Of a stretch of 7,378 nt of DNA, positions 5,617 to 7,378 are shown piece after piece. The translations under genes were made by a program, and so were the position numbers. Location: the NCBI GenBank assembly GCA_963922705.1, contig CAWUJS010000088.1, positions 1 through 7,378 on the forward strand, read 5' to 3'. The stretch comes from TMED27 sp963922705. Its GTDB lineage: Bacteria > Pseudomonadota > Alphaproteobacteria > Micavibrionales > Micavibrionaceae. The notes below the pieces were generated by a model. The model searched no databases and was not told the origin of the DNA. It was given only the letters and a program-made list of their open reading frames with translations. Every line of letters begins with the position of its first letter. Positions within the stretch are counted from its first letter, which is position 1.

Positions 5617-5631
5617 CCCACGAAAACATCA
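5597..5631. repeat. 9-bp inverted repeat around the candidate pilin -35 box
   Basis: TGATGTTTT (5597-5605) and AAAACATCA (5623-5631) are perfectly inverted with 17 bases between them, and the candidate -35 at 5611-5616 lies inside the loop. This is the geometry of an operator, or of a hairpin if transcribed from further upstream. Confidence 0.5.
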
Positions 5632-5692
5632 TTAATCATCAGGATGCCGTAAATTTTATGAATAAAATCTTAATGTTAGAGATTGCGCGCGC

Positions 5693-5734
5693 ACAAAATG
5701 AGAGGTGATTAATCACACTTACAAATTGAGAGGT
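5693..5734. repeat. 14-bp direct repeat with a 12-bp palindrome, between the AraC-type gene and the pilin gene
   Basis: ACAAAATGAGAGGT (5693-5706) and ACAAATTGAGAGGT (5721-5734) match at 13 of 14 bases, with starts 28 bp apart. A perfect palindrome GTGATTAATCAC (5706-5717) lies between them. The second copy ends immediately before the stop codon of the AraC-type gene. AraC-family proteins usually bind direct repeats, so this is a candidate regulator site. Confidence 0.6.
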
Positions 5735-6802
5735 TTACGTTTTGAGTGATTTTCTATAGGCGCTTGGCGCGAAGCCTGTCATCTCTTTAAAAACACGATT
5801 AAAGGATGGCATGGAGTTAAAACCGACCTCTTCAGAAATGGTTTTCACGCTCGCTTTTGTTTCTTCCAATAATCGTTTGGCTTCTTCGACGCGCTGCTCA
5901 TTCATGACCTGAGGAAAGGATTTTTGAAAATGTGCATTAAAGACTTTGGAGACGATTGTTTCCGAATATCCGCATTCTTTGGCAAGGTCAGCGCGGGAAT
6001 ATGCGGGTTCCTGATACACTTTTTCCGTAAAAATAAGATAATCGATACGTTCTGCGAGGGCGACTTCATCTTCGGAAAACTCTTCGGTTGAGAGGGTATT
6101 GTGGCTGACAACCGGTTTTTTGGGGTAGAGACGCAGCAAGCTTGTGCTCACAAGGTACACAAAAGCGAGGCCGAGGATTGTACGAATTTGTGTCGCCTCC
6201 TCATAACTCAAATAATCCATAAGCGCAGCTAAAACGATAGCAAGTAGCAGGCTATTGACCGAAATGATTGCAAAAATCAACCAATAGCGCTCTTTACCGA
6301 GCCTTTGGCGGCGGGCTTTTATGAATAAATCCTTTTTGCTGAAAATCACGAGCAGGCTAATCGCGCCGGCGAGCAGGCCCGTCACAGTCATCAGGGATTT
6401 TAGCTGCTCGCAAGGCTCTAGCCGTTCACAGGCGTTAATGCTATCTACGGCGGTAATTGAGAGGATAAAGCATAATGGCGGGAGCAGAAGCACCCAATAT
6501 TCGCGGATTAATGGTGTTTTTTGAATATCGGAGAATTGTATCACCAGTAAAACGCTCAACGGGGGAAGCGTGAACCATGCAAACCATTGGAGGTAATAAT
6601 AAAAATCGCTTATTTTGCCGATATGGCTTTCGGCCATGTCGAAAAAGAAGGCTGCGCCCAATATAAAGAAATAAACGAAAGGCAGCCCGGCATGGGCGAT
6701 ATTTTTCATTCTGATGGCGATATAAATCAGCAGATAGGCGCATTGTACCAATCCGATGAGGGATAAGATTTCCGGCAGTGAAAAATTTAGGTTTTCGAGC
6801 AT
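5735..6802 (-). CDS. Seven-helix membrane protein fused to an AraC-type DNA-binding domain
   Basis: The 355-residue protein has about seven hydrophobic helices (roughly 10-30, 41-55, 68-90, 103-121, 136-154, 172-196, 207-225), a linker, and a C-terminal AraC/XylS domain (about 248-353). In that domain 'SRADLAKECGYSETIVSKVF' (269-288) is the first helix-turn-helix, and 'SVKTISEEVGFNSMPSFNRV' (318-337) followed by 'FKEMTGFAPSAYR' is the second plus the family signature. Positive residues cluster in the 31-39, 156-171 and 224-229 loops, which places the DNA-binding end in the cytoplasm and the N-terminus outside. A transcription factor held in the inner membrane, sensing something at or beyond it, is inferred. 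Cys125 and Cys131 fall in a predicted periplasmic loop. No Shine-Dalgarno sequence precedes the ATG at 6802. The gene lies 34 bases after the helical-repeat gene and 220 bases before the pilin start. The ligand is unknown. Confidence 0.88.
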   Translation of the reverse strand: MLENLNFSLPEILSLIGLVQCAYLLIYIAIRMKNIAHAGLPFVYFFILGAAFFFDMAESHIGKISDFYYYLQWFAWFTLPPLSVLLVIQFSDIQKTPLIREYWVLLLPPLCFILSITAVDSINACERLEPCEQLKSLMTVTGLLAGAISLLVIFSKKDLFIKARRQRLGKERYWLIFAIISVNSLLLAIVLAALMDYLSYEEATQIRTILGLAFVYLVSTSLLRLYPKKPVVSHNTLSTEEFSEDEVALAERIDYLIFTEKVYQEPAYSRADLAKECGYSETIVSKVFNAHFQKSFPQVMNEQRVEEAKRLLEETKASVKTISEEVGFNSMPSFNRVFKEMTGFAPSAYRKSLKT

Positions 6803-6836
6803 TGTTTAATTATGGATTCATTTTTAGGCCTGCAGG

Positions 6837-7378
6837 TTATTGCATGCCAATACACAAAGAATGCGTTTTTGCTTCGATGGGGTCAAGGATTTGCTCACAA
6901 ATATACCTGACCATTTCATTGGCTTCATTGGGGTGAAGTTCTTCCCCCCTATCGGCAAGTATCGCGATCATCAATTGAAGCGCGGCTTCTTTTTCGCCCT
7001 GTTGGTTGAGGATATTGACTTTGAGCTGCCTTGCCCATGCCGGCATATCCGCTTTTGGCAAATCTACGAGCATATCAGCGCCTTTTGATGCAAGCTCGAG
7101 ATCTTTGAGTTTAAACCTTGCCAGATAGACTGCCTGCGCCAGCCAGCGCCATTTTTCACCTTCCGTGCTGTTACCGGCGACCATGAGGTAATCGATCACA
7201 GGTCTTATTTTGGTTGGGTCTTGTGATGCGCCGAAATAATAGGCAGCCATATAGGGAACAAGGCTTGATTTGGGATCAAGGCTATGGTGGAGCATGAACC
7301 AGCCGCCCAGTTTCTCGAAATCATAGTCTTTGATGGGGGTAACGCGCCCGCCTGTATTGCCGAGATTTTGTACCATCA
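6837..7378 (-). CDS. Helical-repeat (TPR-like) protein of unknown function, N-terminus probably cut by window edge
   Basis: The reading frame is open from the right edge to the stop at 6837 and gives at least 179 residues. The first Met codon (7374-7376) is two bases from the edge and has no visible ribosome site. The protein opens abruptly with 'VQNLGNTGGRVTPIKDYDFE', so I think the true start lies outside. The sequence is mostly amphipathic helices: 'PYMAAYYFGASQDP' (41-54), 'KIRPVIDYLMVAG' (56-68), 'EKWRWLAQAVYLARFKLKDL' (74-93), 'AWARQLKVNILNQQGEKEAA' (113-132) and 'LQLMIAILADRG' (133-144). The pairing of helices and the 'NQQGEKEAALQLM' segment recall tetratricopeptide repeats. No catalytic motif was seen. 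It recalls a conserved alphaproteobacterial hypothetical protein, an impression that was not searched. The AraC-type gene follows 34 bases downstream, probably on the same transcript. Confidence 0.75.
   Translation of the reverse strand, partial: MVQNLGNTGGRVTPIKDYDFEKLGGWFMLHHSLDPKSSLVPYMAAYYFGASQDPTKIRPVIDYLMVAGNSTEGEKWRWLAQAVYLARFKLKDLELASKGADMLVDLPKADMPAWARQLKVNILNQQGEKEAALQLMIAILADRGEELHPNEANEMVRYICEQILDPIEAKTHSLCIGMQ

Noticed and set aside
5684..5693. Palindrome TGCGCGCGCA upstream of the pilin gene
   Set aside because: It is simple CG alternation; too short to call an operator on its own.
5529..5734. Sigma-54 promoter for the pilin gene, as found for some pilA genes
   Set aside because: No TGGCAC-N5-TTGCA match was seen on the minus strand in the gap.

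Overview
The window looks like chromosomal DNA from an alphaproteobacterium. This rests on the style of the LeuB and LeuD proteins, a slipin/NfeD pair, a prepilin whose N-terminus resembles those I recall from Micavibrio-like and Rickettsiales-like groups, and a short interspersed repeat of the 'GTCATTGCGAGG...GCGGCAATCC' kind. The genus is not determined. Base composition is moderately AT-rich. No rRNA, tRNA, CRISPR array, insertion sequence or phage gene was seen. No stretch longer than about 300 bases lacks a gene.

Region 1 (1-3559, all minus strand). In transcription order it holds a stand-alone HD-GYP-like phosphohydrolase, leuD, leuB, a short NfeD membrane protein, and a slipin (SPFH/band 7) that runs off the left edge. 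LeuD and LeuB carry out the isomerisation (with LeuC, absent here) and oxidative decarboxylation steps of leucine synthesis. NfeD and slipin are a known membrane pair. The leuB-nfeD and nfeD-slipin gaps are about 10 bases, so these three are probably co-transcribed. The HD-leuD gap of 120 bases holds an interspersed repeat and a 12-bp tandem repeat. A good promoter for the HD gene lies at 3570-3597.

Region 2 (3713-4677, plus strand). Two unrecognised small exported proteins lie in tandem, each with a clear signal peptide and an aromatic C-terminal residue. The second has a strong sigma-70-type promoter. A perfect 26-bp palindrome flanked by A and T runs (4735-4760) is probably a two-way terminator serving this gene and the converging pilin gene.

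Region 3 (4786-7378, minus strand). In transcription order it holds a helical-repeat protein cut by the right edge, a seven-helix membrane protein fused to an AraC-type DNA-binding domain, and a type IV prepilin-like protein. The 220-base gap before the pilin gene contains a direct repeat, several inverted repeats and a weak promoter match. My inference is that the membrane AraC regulator may control the adjacent pilin gene; nothing here proves it. This module and the two small exported proteins are the least ordinary parts of the window.
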